Below, piece by piece: positions 11,600 through 22,622 of a DNA stretch of 64,000 nt (the stretch's first letter is position 1; the number at the start of each line of letters is the position of its first letter). The DNA is taken from assembly GCA_946894095.1 (NCBI GenBank), contig OX335655.1, positions 19,406,001-19,470,000 on the forward strand. The letters run 5' to 3'. The DNA is from Incurvaria masculella (lineage: Eukaryota; Arthropoda; Insecta; Lepidoptera; Incurvariidae). The translations under genes and the position numbers were made by a program. The notes beneath the pieces are model-generated. The model worked only from the letters and a program-made list of their open reading frames with translations. It ran no database searches and was not told where the DNA came from.

Positions 11600-12619
11600 A
11601 ATATTCGGAAACGTCGTTTTTTAGTGCGCCCCTCAAGTATAATGTATGCAGACGATCCGTTCTCGATTCCGTTACGTTGGAGAGTTATTTCCTCCTTCGT
11701 AGTTATTTCCCTCATAAAATCGATAATGTAAATTCAATTCAACAGTTAGATGAAACATCGTTTCTTATACTTCCGATAGAGGCGGTTGTAACGGCCAGGA
11801 CTGGTGCAATAATACAGCATGCTTTATTTTTCTCAAAATCAACAAGTTCGATTCCCGGTTAGGATTTCCAAAAATTTAATAATGCAGTTTTAGTTTTTAT
11901 CAAAATTGGCCTCATGACTCATTTGAGTGTTTTTCGATATTTCATATTGTTTCGGATTTTGGACTTGAAATATTCACTTGTATTACGGTTAAAGCCCGAT
12001 ACTAATAGATACGATATAAAGAGCTATACCTTCCGTGCAAAGGAATTCATTAATTGAGTGTAAAAATTATTTAATGTTCCGTAAGAACGTGATATATCAC
12101 TGGAAATGTAAGATATAATATCCTGTGGTCATGACATTAGTCTGACAGGCCACGTGGGATCTAGGTTCTATAATATGCCAAGACCCTTCCTTACACACGT
12201 TTACAACATCGCGTCAAATTACATTAGACGAAAACATTCAGAGACAAAAAATATGAATATTATGTCTTGGAAAAATATAAGGATTACGCTGGCGAAATTT
12301 GCAACACTCTATATAAACAGCGGGTCTAACCCAGCATGGAACATGCCAGATTTGAAGAACTCCATTGCGTTTAAAAATTTACATACCCACCTGACCAGGT
12401 TTAGACCTGTGATGGGCACATGTCATGCATGAATCAAAGGTTCGTTCCATTAGACACAACCTGAATTGTAGAACAAACATTGTCTAGGTCTAGACTAACT
12501 AGCACATGATACAGTTGCCTATTTTCATGTCGTTACACTGGAACACATTCGAGATCCCTTTCCGTCATATTGCCGTCGACCTTGAATTGAACGTGATTTT
12601 TATTTCTCTTTCCAGAATA
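11600..12619. other. No recognised feature
   Basis: There is a 92-residue plus-strand frame at 12154-12432, but its composition and motifs suggest no family. No inverted termini or tandem structure were seen. Confidence 0.4.
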
Positions 12620-12882
12620 AGGTGCCCTGCATTATACCTTCATTCATGAGCCCGGGATTGAACTAGATGGAAAATACGAAACATTTTTAATTGCCGCTTC
12701 GGCCATCTGTTCATCCAATGCGGGTAACCTTAAGCTAAGGCTTAGGCCTACCACCTAACGTCAGGGACCTACAGTTTTACAGGGATTCCGAACCATTGAA
12801 TAGCTCGCATTCGATGCATAAAATAGAAAGAATGCACGAACATAGCGGGGATTGAACCCGTGACCTCTGCGGCAAACTCCTG
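12620..12882 (-). mobile_element. SINE with tRNA-like head, diverged
   Basis: Read on the minus strand, the head (12845-12882) has 'gaggtcacgggttcaatccc', a good B box. The body follows down to 'ggtgcc' at 12620. A 3'-tail fragment of another copy in the opposite orientation lies immediately to the right (12908-13006). Confidence 0.55.
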
Positions 12883-12907
12883 GAAAGAAAGTTATCTCTT
12901 TAAAAGT

Positions 12908-13006
12908 TCCTGGGTCCGGTTATCGCACCTAATTCCTTCGGGAATGTGATATGTTGGACTAATATCATGACAGCGGTTGTGGTATCGGCCATCAATGTAC
13001 AAACGG
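12908..13006 (+). mobile_element. SINE 3'-end fragment
   Basis: It contains 'cacctaattccttcgggaat', 'gactaatatcatgaca' and 'ggtatcggccatc', the consensus 3' part of the same SINE body. Confidence 0.55.
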
Positions 13007-13232
13007 CATCATCGTAATCGCCACACGTTGTACTTCGACCGACATACGTTATCCTTGCAAATGCCAATGCCTACAGTGGCGTTGAGGATGACGCGGTCCG
13101 TACATTCTGTACAGGAAAATGACGTCTTCTTGAACTCGGTTAAAGCATTGCTATCCTTTAAAACCCGCCATGTTTCCTTACCTTTTAAATACCCTTAATT
13201 ATATTACTTCATTAGATATAAGCTATTTCTGT

Positions 13233-13613
13233 TTTTTTTTTTTTATGTGACTGGACATGGATGGCTAATACCACAAGTTCTGTCATGGTATTAGCCCAAC
13301 ACACCACATGGGAACTAGGTGCCATGCCAGGACCTTCCTTATATTGCACGGCTACATTGAACTGGATGGAAAACACGGACAATTTTCATTGCCGCTTCGA
13401 CCATCGTTCATCCAATGCGATGGTACCAACCCGGGCGGGATAAACCCTACCACCTAGTAAGTAAGGAAGGGGACCTACAGCTTAACGTGGAATCCGAACC
13501 ACGGCCAGCCTCTCTCAACGGTCGAATGGTCACCCATCCAAGACCAGACCGGACCCAGCGTTGCTTAACTTCGGAGAGCGATCGCCGAAGTGTCGCGCCA
13601 CTGGGCCACCGAG
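13233..13613 (-). mobile_element. SINE with 5S-rRNA-like head, copy 1 (full length)
   Basis: On the minus strand it starts 'ctcggtggcccagtggcgcg'. At 13574-13528 it carries a block matching the internal promoter of 5S rRNA genes: 'cgaagttaagcaac' (box A), then 'cttggatgggtgacc' (box C). The common SINE body and an A-run of about 14 follow. The copy at 52974-53363 appears identical over about 375 bp, so both are young or recently homogenised. Confidence 0.78.
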
Positions 13614-13741
13614 ACTTTAGACTTTAATCTTTCAGTGTTGACACGTGTTTTTTTTCCATCGTCGAGGTTGTAAACTGATCGGTACACTTTGGTGCACCTA
13701 AATAGAAGCAATAAGTTTTTTTTGTGTAACTTCTTTTATGA

Positions 13742-14155
13742 AAACCGGTATGGTCACCAAACCGGCCAAAAACACCTCGCCTCGCGAAACCACGTACAGC
13801 GAGGCGCCATGCCAGCGAATTAGCGGACTATGGCTGAGCTATCGAGCTTATTCAAATTACGCTTGAAGACTCCCAGGTCAGAGGTTCAAGATTCAAGATT
13901 CAAGGTTCAAGATTATTTATTTCACAACAAAATACATTTGTATTGAAATTAGTTTCATCGAACACATCATTAAAATATTGATTAAATTATGAAAAAAAAC
14001 GATTACAATTATAACAATAAAATAAAAATTACAATACAATGATGTCATACAATAAAAACCATCATCATTTAAACGTAAAATACACATTATCAATCAGGTA
14101 TGAGGAAAGGCATCCGCCGGTAGACAGTTCCATATCTGGACACTCCATTACTGGA
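13742..14155 (-). pseudogene. Jockey-type LINE C-terminal fragment with nested insertion
   Basis: 13742-13878 and 14098-14150 match the minus-strand fragment at 34410-34640 ('acacctcgcctcgcgaaa', 'gcttgaagactcccagg', 'gaggaaaggcatccgccgg'). In that copy the reading includes 'YNLGVFKRSLNKLDSSAIV', a typical jockey C-terminal block. Between the two halves, 13879-14097 is a separate insertion. On the minus strand that insertion ends in a short repeat of about 8 bp ('cttgaat'), the tail type of another CR1/jockey LINE 3' end. Confidence 0.6.
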
Positions 14156-14160
14156 CAATA

Positions 14161-14358
14161 ATGGCTAATACCACACCTACTGACATGATATTGTCCCACC
14201 ACACCACATTAGAACTAGGTGCTATGCCAGAACATTCCTTATATTGCACGGAAATCAAGGTCAATCGTTCATTCCATGCGATAGTACCAACCGGGAGGGA
14301 TTTACCATTCCACCTGGTAAGTAAGGAACGCGACCTAAAGTTTAACGTGGAATCCGAA
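14161..14358 (-). mobile_element. SINE body fragment
   Basis: It contains 'atggctaataccacacctac', 'gtgctatgccaga' and 'cacctggtaagtaagga' in reverse orientation. The promoter head is missing. Confidence 0.6.
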
Positions 14359-14703
14359 AGCGTCGCCTCACATCACAAATCCAGTACAGGAATCCATACT
14401 TTCATTTTAATTGGCAATAAGATTGCATTTTAAAGAAATAAACATGCAACCAAAAGTAGCATCAGCAGAGTCAACTATTCAAACTAGTTAAAACGAACGA
14501 GCAGCCAAAGCGAATTCCTTCTAATTGAACAGTGTCCTCTGCTAATGGAAATGTGTGTGGTCCACGCTAGAAATACGGTGTGCTGAACACGTGCGCACTG
14601 CGCGCTCGACTGCGGTCGCTCGGAATGCTGAGCGCGGAGTGCGACCGAGCAGGAGATAGGGCGCAACGCTTGGCGCGAAACACTGCTCGATGGAGCAAGG
14701 CCT

Positions 14704-15315
14704 TGGTCCGAACTGGGTTGACAGTGCTCACAAATATATTCGTGCAAACACATGGTCCGAATCAGTATTCGCGAATACTGCAATATTAAATCGCGATATC
14801 AAATCGGACCGATTGTGAGCGTGCTAACGGTGCTCACAATATAACCTCGAGCTATTGTTTGATATGTCTTCAACAAAAAATAGTATTTAATGTTTAACAA
14901 TGAACAATTACTAGCGGATAACTATTTACTAACATTATGTGACAATGAAGGTGATTTTGAGATGTTGATATTGAATATTGAATAGCCGTAATAGTAGTAA
15001 AACGACAATGGAGAGAGCGCGCATTTCTGCAGTATTGCAACGATTACGTAGTTTCTGCATCTAAAAGGCGAGTGAAAGCGGTGACGCGTTTCAATTTATA
15101 ATTTGTGTCCTCTACTTGCAGTATCAAAATCAAATTTGCCGCGCGATGTATGCCTGCCGCTCACAGCGCTCACGGTTTTGCCCTGAGCACCGTAAGCACT
15201 AGAACAATGACGTCATCGTGACGTCATACTTTACAATCTTGCATTAGTGAGCACTGTCAGCGCGTCTCGGACCAACTGTATTCACGCTGTCAGCGTTTGA
15301 GCGCAATTCGGACCA
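14704..15315. mobile_element. Putative MITE with 'TGGTCCGAA' ends
   Basis: The left end 'tggtccgaactgggttgaca' resembles the reverse complement of the right end ('tggtccgaattgcgctcaaa'). Motifs 'agtgctcac' and 'gcgctcac' recur inside in both orientations. No coding sequence and no convincing target duplication were found. Confidence 0.4.
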
Positions 15316-15490
15316 TAGCCTCTGAAAACATCAAATTTGCACGCTCACGGTTCTTGTGATTTTTATGCAAGAACAATAGCTGACAACTAGAAAATTGAGG
15401 GTCTCACACAGACATATATTTGAAAAGCACTGTTCCAATTTAATTGATATTGCATAGGTATTTAGTTCAATTTTTTTGGTCTCTGTCATG

Positions 15491-15664
15491 GCTGAGATAA
15501 ATAGTCACAGAAACTAGGTCTGAGTTATATAAGTCAATGGTCTGAGGTAAATAGTCGAAACAGAAACTAAGGCTGAGATAAATAGTCGCCACAGAAACGA
15601 ATGCTGAGATTCATAGACGTTACTTGTACTTGACTGAGCCAAAGTTAGCCATGGTTATGAATCC
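15491..15664 (+). repeat. Degenerate short tandem units ending in a 63-bp mini-palindrome
   Basis: 'ctgagataaatagtcgccac' and variants occur four to five times at about 30-40-bp spacing. The last unit (15603-15664, 'gctgagattcatagacgtta') resembles the 63-bp palindromic element at 18130-18192. Confidence 0.5.
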
Positions 15665-15693
15665 ATATAATCTCCTCATCCTCTTCCCCTACT

Positions 15694-15945
15694 AGGTGGT
15701 TGGTCCCCATCACGCTCGGGTTGGTAATGTCGCATTGAATGAAAAGTTGGTCGAAGCGGAAATGAAAAATTGTCCGTGTTTTTTATCTAGTTCAATGTAG
15801 CCGTGCTCATAAAGGGAAGGTCCTTGCATGGCACCTAATTCCTTCGGGAATGTGGTGTTTTGGGCTAATACATAACGGTAGTTGTGTGGTATTAGCCCTC
15901 CTCAATATTCCGTGGTAATAGCCATCCATGTCATGTTGCATAATA
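15694..15945 (+). mobile_element. SINE body and 3' end, head missing
   Basis: It runs from 'actaggtggttggtcccca' through 'ccgtgctcataaagggaagg' and 'cacctaattccttcgggaat' to 'gccatccatgtcatgttgca'. Near the tail the 'gtggtattagcc' motif occurs twice, a small internal duplication. Confidence 0.65.
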
Positions 15946-16627
15946 TGGGCCGATAAGAAAAATATACCCTCTTAACCTAATGATGGGTTTTTAAATGAAC
16001 TTGAGATTAAGCTTATCATTTTGATAAGAGCTTGCTTGTCCAACGATATCACAGAATAAGTCAACCAGAAATAGATCATAAATTATATTGCAGTTAGCTG
16101 CGATTAAATGATCATCTTCATTTGATGTTTCTACTTAAATAGTAATTATGTAAAGTGACATATTTGCCCCAGTCTCGGTTACATTCCATTCCATAAAATA
16201 TTTTATAGAATTCGCGTGCTATTGTTTCGTGTTCGAATCTGTCGTGTTGACGCTCAGTTGTTTTATGTAAATGTCGCCTCCCGTCGAAGATCGATGTCGC
16301 GCACGTCTACGTAGGCGTACAGCAAAGCATAATCTATATTTATGCGGATAGCAGATAATTGTAAAAAAAACTTTCAAAGTGATTCAACAAGAGAATTACG
16401 AGAGATGTCTTGGAACACCCCACTGTGGGACACCCGGTAGGGACGATGTTCCTTTCGCTATATATTATTCGCACGGGTTTTTCAAGCAACTTCAAAATTG
16501 ACAAACGCTTCGGAATAACGCAAACCGTTATGTCATCCCATTAGTAGTGAACAAAGCGCAGTGCCAAAGTATGAGATGACAATTTATATTTGAGTATTCT
16601 TTGACGGGACTGAGAGAAATTCGTAGA

Positions 16628-17278
16628 CAGTGGCGGCCTTTGGGGGTGGCGAGTAGGGCAAACGCCCGGGGCCTCGCTCTTGCAGGGGCCTCGCGCACTC
16701 GCGCAACAACCCTAGTAGAAAAATATTAGACTGATATGTTTATTTGAATTTCGCGCCGTACGTCTCGCAATATAAAACTAAAGTCAACGTCACACCACTC
16801 GAGCTCTCTTGTCGGTAGTTATCGCGGAAACTATGACATAATTTCGGGGTTGAAATATAAAATAAAATAATATTAACCGAAGTGTGCGCTATTATCGAAG
16901 TGGTCCTGAAAATTATAGCCAAGACACCGGTAAAAGTTGGGTCGAGTTTATAAATATTAAAACATTTCTGCCAAACCTGATATAATATCGGCTTTCAGCT
17001 CTTGCTAAAATTACAAAGGAAAATGATTTAGATCTTTCCTTAAATTATTATGATTTAATTAATGATTTAAGTCTTAGAGAAAGCCGCAAAATGGAACCGT
17101 AGTTTATCATGATTAATATTTTATTTTATTGTCTTTATAGTTTATTAATTTCTAAAAAAACAATTAACTACTCTATATTTATGTATTCATAACTTTGCAT
17201 TACAACTCATTCCTAAACGACAAGGGGCTCGCAAATATCTACTCGCCAGGGGCCTCGCAATGGCTAAAGCCGCCCCTG
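16628..17278 (+). mobile_element. Non-autonomous hAT element with intact target duplication
   Basis: The 651-bp element starts 'cagtggcggcc' and ends 'ggctaaagccgcccctg', imperfect inverted termini with the CAG...CTG ends usual for hAT transposons. The 8-bp target duplication TTCGTAGA flanks it exactly (16620-16627 and 17279-17286). A transposase C-terminal remnant lies inside. The central deletion makes it dependent on a transposase supplied from elsewhere. Confidence 0.82.
16990..17101 (+). pseudogene. hAT transposase C-terminal remnant
   Basis: A short plus-strand frame reads 'RLSALAKITKENDLD', then 'YYDLINDLSLRESRKM', and stops. This resembles the end of the dimerisation region of hAT transposases (known pattern 'RLSNLA...ID...I..FA..KARR'). 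Everything upstream (RNase-H-like catalytic domain, BED finger) is lost. The remnant lies inside well-defined hAT termini, which supports the assignment. Confidence 0.6.
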
Positions 17279-17286
17279 TTCGTAGA

Positions 17287-17870
17287 AATTCGCATTTGAA
17301 TGTGAATCGCTCGTGAAAAACAAAAAAAAAGAGTTTATCCGATCGCTACCAAACTTCACACGATCAGCCGCTGGGCTAATCTGAAGATTGCCTGAAAATT
17401 TCATCAAAATCGATCACAGATCGTGACGCCTACAAAATCTAAAACGCATAGCTAGCCGAGCGGAGTTTTTTCTATTTTTTTTAAACTCGTGATATCTTTC
17501 GAATGGAATGTCCGAATCGAATAATTCAAAAAATAATATAAAGGTAATGATGCAATCTTAAATAATAATTTATTTATTTTGATAAGGATTAATACCTAGG
17601 TACAAATAAAGAGCCTTTTCTAGCGGTGGTATTTAAATTTTATTTTAAAATAAATGCACACTTATTGTGACATAACTATAATAGTTAGATGTATGCTGTT
17701 GCGACATTTTTTGTAGATAATGATGTGTTCTATAAAATTGTAGTACATCATTTTGTTCTATCGTGAATAGTTTTCGCAGCGCTCGCGATGTAAGGAACAT
17801 TCTTGGTAATTTTGCCACCTTGGGTTACGTTATCGGAGTTTTGGTAAGGATCCCTAATTTTAAATAAAAT
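17287..17870. other. Unassigned; possible old interspersed repeat
   Basis: 17325-17470 contains 'ccgatcgctaccaaacttca' and 'aaatttcatcaaaatcgatc', phrases I associate with widespread arthropod repeats. No termini were found. Confidence 0.3.
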
Positions 17871-18005
17871 ATAGCCTATGTTACTCGGATAGACTGTAGC
17901 TTTCCAACGGTGAAATAATTTTTCAAATCCATTCAGTAGTTTCGGAGCCTATTCAGTTAAAATACACAAACAATCAAACCTTTACTCTTTATATAATGGT
18001 ATAGA
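17871..18005 (+). mobile_element. RTE-like LINE or SINE 3' end (tentative)
   Basis: The run 'tagcctatgttactcggata', 'tccattcagtagtttcggag' and 'ctttactctttatataatgg' is a pattern I recall as a very common insect RTE-derived 3' end. Confidence 0.4.
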
Positions 18006-18129
18006 TTAACACAATTAAACAAAATTAATAAATTGATAAAATGATAGAGGTGAACAGCTTCTTGTTGTGCATCAGATATAGTTTATCAATGATTACAGAA
18101 ATAATTTATAATAATTGAATAAATAATTA

Positions 18130-18192
18130 GCTGAGATTCATAAAGCTATACGTTGGCTAAGCCAAGCACGAGTTATGTCTATGAATCTCAGC
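18130..18192. mobile_element. 63-bp palindromic mini-element
   Basis: It starts 'gctgagattcata' and ends with the exact reverse complement 'tatgaatctcagc'. The centre 'ggctaagcc' is also palindromic. Similar sequence occurs at 15603-15664 and partly at 34104-34140. Confidence 0.55.
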
Positions 18193-18761
18193 ATAAACTT
18201 CAGCAGCATGAATTATAATGTATTCTTGCTAAGCTTCTAATGGACTAGACAAAGTTTTCCTCGAGATGTGCTCTAAGGGAACGGCAGACGCGATCCTGCT
18301 AACTTCAGCGCTAGCTTTTAGTTGGACGTGGAGTTCGCAGACAGATATCACCTCGCAGCCCAGACTCAGCCGTTTGCATCCACAAAATTGCAAAATACAT
18401 AATTAGCAGACCGGCTTCATTCAACTAGTGAGTCTGTTTAGCCCTTGATAACCGGAGATTTGATGTTCGCTTTTAATATTTGAGTATTCAAGCTTTATTT
18501 ATAGGGGAGTTTTGTTAGCAATAAAGGTATTACGAGTATGCAACGACTAGAATTTTTTTTTTATTTTGAAAGTTCCTCTATTGCGTTGAAGACGAATTAA
18601 ATAAATACAGCTTCAAATGGAAACTATGTATCTGTGTGGGTCCCGGCACGTAAAACGAATACAATTAGGCCCACTGATTTTTTTCCCGTGCATGTCGTAA
18701 GAGCTGACTAAGCGATTCGTCGTTAGTGGTTCGAACTCCCATTTCCCCTTCCTCGCTCAAA

Positions 18762-18800
18762 GGTGGTAGGGTTCAATCCGCCGTGGTTGGTACTATCATT
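18762..18800 (+). mobile_element. SINE body scrap
   Basis: 'ggtggtagggttcaatccgc' and 'ggttggtactatc' match the SINE body. It lies just upstream of a longer SINE copy. Confidence 0.4.
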
Positions 18801-18814
18801 GAATCACTGAATGT

Positions 18815-19172
18815 CAGCCTCGGTAGCCTAGTGGATAAGCTGGGTGAAGCACCTCTGAGCGCGGTTGGGTTCTGGATGGGTGACCATTTTTAACCGTTGA
18901 GGCTGGCCGTGGCTCGGATTCCACGTAAAACGGAAGGTCCCCCTTCCTTACTTTCTAGGTGGTAAGGTTAATCCCGCCCGGGTTGGTACCATCGCATTGG
19001 ATGAACGATGGTCGAGGCGGCAGTGATAAATTTTCCGTGTTTTCCATCCAGTTCTATGTAAAGGTGCAATATAAGCAAGATCCTGTTATGGCACCTAATT
19101 CTCATGTGGCGTGTTTGGCTAATATCTCACAGTCAGTTTATTATTAGCTATTCATATATTCCAATTACAAAA
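18815..19172 (+). mobile_element. SINE with 5S-like head, full length but diverged
   Basis: It starts 'agcctcggtagcctagtgga'. The 5S-derived block (18845-18887) is decayed, but 'ttctggatgggtgacc' is clear. The common body follows ('ggctggccgtggctcgg', 'ggttggtaccatcgcattgg', 'gtgttttccatccagttc') with an A-rich tail at 19163-19172. Confidence 0.7.
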
Positions 19173-20041
19173 AAAAATAACCATGGTTAAAACGGCAATA
19201 AACATTGTCAGTTCATCTACAAAATTGACTACTGGAACAAAGCTTTTATATTTTATTGCCAAATACTTCTCACAATAACCGGTAGTGACACCGAAACCCA
19301 CACCTAAATTCAATAAAAATAGAGACGGATAAACACAGTCTATGATTTAGATTCGGGTTAACAAGATACGCATCCCACACACAATGGGTTTAGATAAATT
19401 TCTCCGCTTCCTAAACTATCCATAACTAACAAATGACCATCTGGGTTCTAGTGGTTCTAGGTCAACTAGACAACAACAGATCGATGCGAAAAACCCAATC
19501 CGTAGACGGGTGTTTGATTAACGGTGATGTGTGCTTTACTGCTCGATGAGGTCTCTGAATCATAGGGGTCATGAGATCGGGGGCAAGATCCTTATGTTGA
19601 TACAACACAGTCACCTTTCCCTGGGAAACCAATCAGTCACCGAAATTAAAAATAGTAGACGAAAATGACGCACATTATGTCTGGCTTTCGTTTCGCCTTA
19701 TCGTTAGAAAGCGTGACAACAGAATGTCCGATTTGCGTTGAGAACCAACGATTTGATAATTGGTGACTATAAACTCTCTCCGTAACAATTTTAAATAAGA
19801 CGAACTACTGAATACCATTTTCGTATAATGCCGTAAATGTTAGCTGTTTTTGTCGAGTTGATTTTATTACTTTTGTTGAACTTTGCTTGGTTCCTTTAAA
19901 GATATAATTTTGTGTTCTTATATACACGGTCCGTCGAATTTTATTGACTGAACATCTAGCACTGAAACGACAACCGCCAAATAGCAACAAACTGGGATAT
20001 ATTTTTTGCTAATATCTACTTGTAGCCAGCTTACTTGAAAT

Positions 20042-20170
20042 GCCCCTGTTTTTACCACATCCAGTTACATGAAATATGATAAGTAAATTAAGGTTACATT
20101 GCATATTTACATGGAGTTATCGAAAGGTTAACTTTTGGTTTCCTTGTAGCTGGAGGTGGTGGAAACGGGC
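20042..20170. mobile_element. MITE with 'GCCCNTGTTTNNACCAC' ends
   Basis: The left end 'gcccctgtttttaccacatc' pairs with the reverse complement of the right end ('gcccgtttccaccacctcc'). A second copy lies at 45525-45657. The length of about 129 bp and lack of coding content fit a MITE. Confidence 0.6.
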
Positions 20171-20208
20171 AATGGCCAGCGCGACACACCGCATTCCCGA
20201 AAGAGATA

Positions 20209-20350
20209 GGTGCCATGCCAGGAACTTCCCTTAATGAGGTCAGGTCGCGGCCAGGTTCTGGATGGGTGACCGTCGAGGCTGGCCATGGTTTGAGTTCTTC
20301 GTAAATAAAATTGTAGGTTAGGTACCCACTACTAGTGTGTAAGGTATAAA
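20209..20350 (+). mobile_element. Rearranged SINE fragment with 5S-like box C
   Basis: A reverse-orientation scrap ('ggtgccatgccagg') is joined to a forward piece. The forward piece contains 'ccaggttctggatgggtgac' and 'gaggctggccatgg', then part of the body. The body order is broken, so two copies were probably joined. Confidence 0.5.
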
Positions 20351-20439
20351 TCGTTATCAAATAAAATAGGTTTTCAAATACTGGCTTACTCGAAACACAT
20401 GCATGCCTTTTATATGATTTAAGAAGGTTGCTGCACTGG

Positions 20440-20957
20440 CCCTCCCCGGCGCGGGACTAACTCATTCGCGGGCACGGCACAAAACCGTGCTATTGCACTC
20501 TGGGACCTTCTCTGATTCAAAGCACAAAAAACAAGCTCCATTATGAGGAGGATGCAACATGTCCACAAAGCAGACAATGCGCATAGTGTTTGATTTGGTG
20601 AGAATCACGAACATTTTAGTTACAAAACGACTTATAGCTAAAAGTAAACCACGACCGCTGAAGTAAAAACATTAAAAACTAAATTGATTTTAAATCTTCA
20701 TGAAACAAGCTATGTCTGATGAGTAATCTTATTGAGTGATCCATCTCCAAAGTTATTTTATAAAACGCGCGAAAAATTCGAACTTTTGGACCTGATAACT
20801 TAGAAACCCAACATAATTTTACAATGCCAATAGTCATCAGACACCTAGTTCGATTAAATTAAGCAATTTTGAGGAAAATTTTGGAAATCTGACAACAAAT
20901 ATGGGCGTGATCTTCTTCTACGTTTGTATGGGGAGTTGAGCGGGAAGGCCCACCATA
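20440..20957 (-). mobile_element. TTAA-ended repeat, copy 2
   Basis: Reverse orientation. The left boundary 'ggcgcgggactaactcattc' corresponds to the right end of the reference copy, and the right boundary 'gagcgggaaggcccacc' to its left end. Full-length alignment with 21798-22371 is evident by eye. The TTAA itself is lost at both ends. Confidence 0.65.
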
Positions 20958-20984
20958 AGTGGGTTTATTCACGAGCATGTGAAC

Positions 20985-21512
20985 CGGACTCCGCTTATCT
21001 CCCCATACAAAAGAAGATCACGCCCATATTTCTTGTCGGAGATCAAAAATTTTGATCAAAATAGCTTTATTTGATCGAACTAGATGTCTGATGACCATTG
21101 GCATTGTAAAATTGTGTTTGGTTTCTAAGTTATAGGGTCCGAAAATTCTAATTTTTCGCGCGTTTTATACAATAACTTTGGAGGTTGATTACGCTATGAT
21201 AAAGTAAGAACATCTTAAAAAGATTAGTCATCAGACATAGCTTATTTAATCAAGATTTATAATCTATTTGGTTTTTGTTAGATTTTGGACTACAGCGGTC
21301 GTGGTTTACTTTTAGCTATAAGTAGTTTTGTAATTAAAATTTTCGTAAATCTTACCAAATCATACAATATGTACGTTGTCTTTTTTGTGGACATTTAGCA
21401 TCTTCCTCATCACGGAGCCTGTCTTTTTCTTTGAAACATAGAATGTCCCAGAGCGCGACAGCGTGCCCGCGAATGAGTTAGTCCCGCCTGGTTGGGCCAC
21501 CTTAAACACGTA
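20985..21512 (+). mobile_element. TTAA-ended repeat, copy 3
   Basis: Forward orientation. It starts in the damaged left end ('cggactccgcttatctcccc') and ends 'gttgggccaccttaa'. With copy 2 it forms a head-to-head inverted pair separated by about 27 bp. Confidence 0.68.
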
Positions 21513-21797
21513 ATCGCCGCTGAGAATCCTAATATGAACATAAATTCCGAAGTCCACCGCCGACGGTAAGTGCACCCGAGTGTGAGGTTCCCACGCGCAA
21601 GCGAGCGTCACCAGCAGCGGCGTCCTGGGACCGGTTCCTCTCGTCACGACTTCACCGAATCGCGGCGCGCGGCTAACTCCGCGCATGCGCCTAACGGCTC
21701 TTCGGCATGGACTCGGGTTCTACTTGTAATACCTACTATAAAAGGACTCTTAGCTAGGAGCCATTTCAATTCCTGTAACTCTGGAAATTGTATCATG
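21513..21797. other. GC-rich spacer, no recognised feature
   Basis: 21560-21700 is rich in CpG ('cgcgcaagcgagcgtcacc'). Frames on both strands overlap it, without family resemblance. It could be a former promoter or exon. Confidence 0.3.
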
Positions 21798-22371
21798 ATA
21801 ACATTTAAGGTGGGCCTTTCCGCTGTACTATATATACAATATATATTACACAAACGTGGAAAGAAGATCATGCCCATATTTTTTGTCAGAGATCCAACAT
21901 TTTGCAAAAAATAGCTTTATTTGATCGAACTAGATGTCTGATGACTGTTGGCTTTGTAGAATTGTGTTTGGTTTCTAAGTTATATGGTTGGAATTTTTCG
22001 CGAAATTTTCACAATAACTTTGGAGGTGGATTACTCAACGATAAAATAAAAACATCTTAAAAAGATTTATCATCAGACATAGCTTGTTTCATGAAGATTT
22101 ATAATGAATTTGGGTTTGGTTTGATTTTTGACTACAGCGGCCGTGGTTTACTTTTAGTTATAAGTCGTTTTGTAATTTAATGTTTCATAAATCTTCCCAA
22201 ATCAAACACTATGCGCATTGTCTGCTTTGTGGACGTGTTGCATCCTCTTCATAACGGAGCCTGTCTTTTTCTTTGAAACAGAACAGTGTCCCAGATCGCA
22301 ATAAAACGGTTTTGTACCGTGCCCGCGGATGAGTTTGTCCCGCCGGGAAGGGCCACCTTAAGTGAGCATTC
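21798..22371 (+). mobile_element. TTAA-ended repeat, copy 4 (uninterrupted reference)
   Basis: It starts TTAAGGTGGGCC and ends GGGCCACCTTAA. The inverted termini extend into 'ttccgc' and 'gccggga'. The body holds recurrent phrases such as 'caataactttggaggtgg' and 'gactacagcggccgtgg'. There is no open frame of note. At 574 bp it is a non-autonomous element. TTAA at both ends suggests piggyBac-type mobilisation, but the internal GGTGGG is not a piggyBac hallmark. Confidence 0.65.
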
Positions 22372-22513
22372 TGATTCGGTAGTATAGTGAAGTGTTGATG
22401 AATGACGAACTATAGTCGTATTCGAATATGGCCGATCGTTAGGGTATCGTAGAGGAAACTTAGAATCTTATTAATATAATTGGGCCATCGCCGGGTCTGG
22501 AGTTCAGGACGTG

Positions 22514-22622
22514 TATTCTTGGCATTCAGTCATTGCGGATTCAGTAGAGTTAACAGAAGAAGAATTTACTTTGACATTACTGTTAACTCTACTGAATCCG
22601 AAATGACTGAATGCCAAGAATA
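22514..22622. repeat. Long near-perfect hairpin, 43-bp arms, 23-nt loop
   Basis: 22514-22556 and 22580-22622 are reverse complements with one mismatch. The loop is 'aagaagaatttactttgaca' plus three bases. No other copy was seen in the window. It could be a very short MITE, a recent inverted duplication, or a hairpin-RNA or microRNA-like precursor. Confidence 0.8.

Noticed and set aside
13261..13627. Two frames of 60-70 codons, repeated with identical protein at 52965-53367
   Set aside because: The identity comes from two copies of the same SINE. The frames are antisense to it and are not genes.
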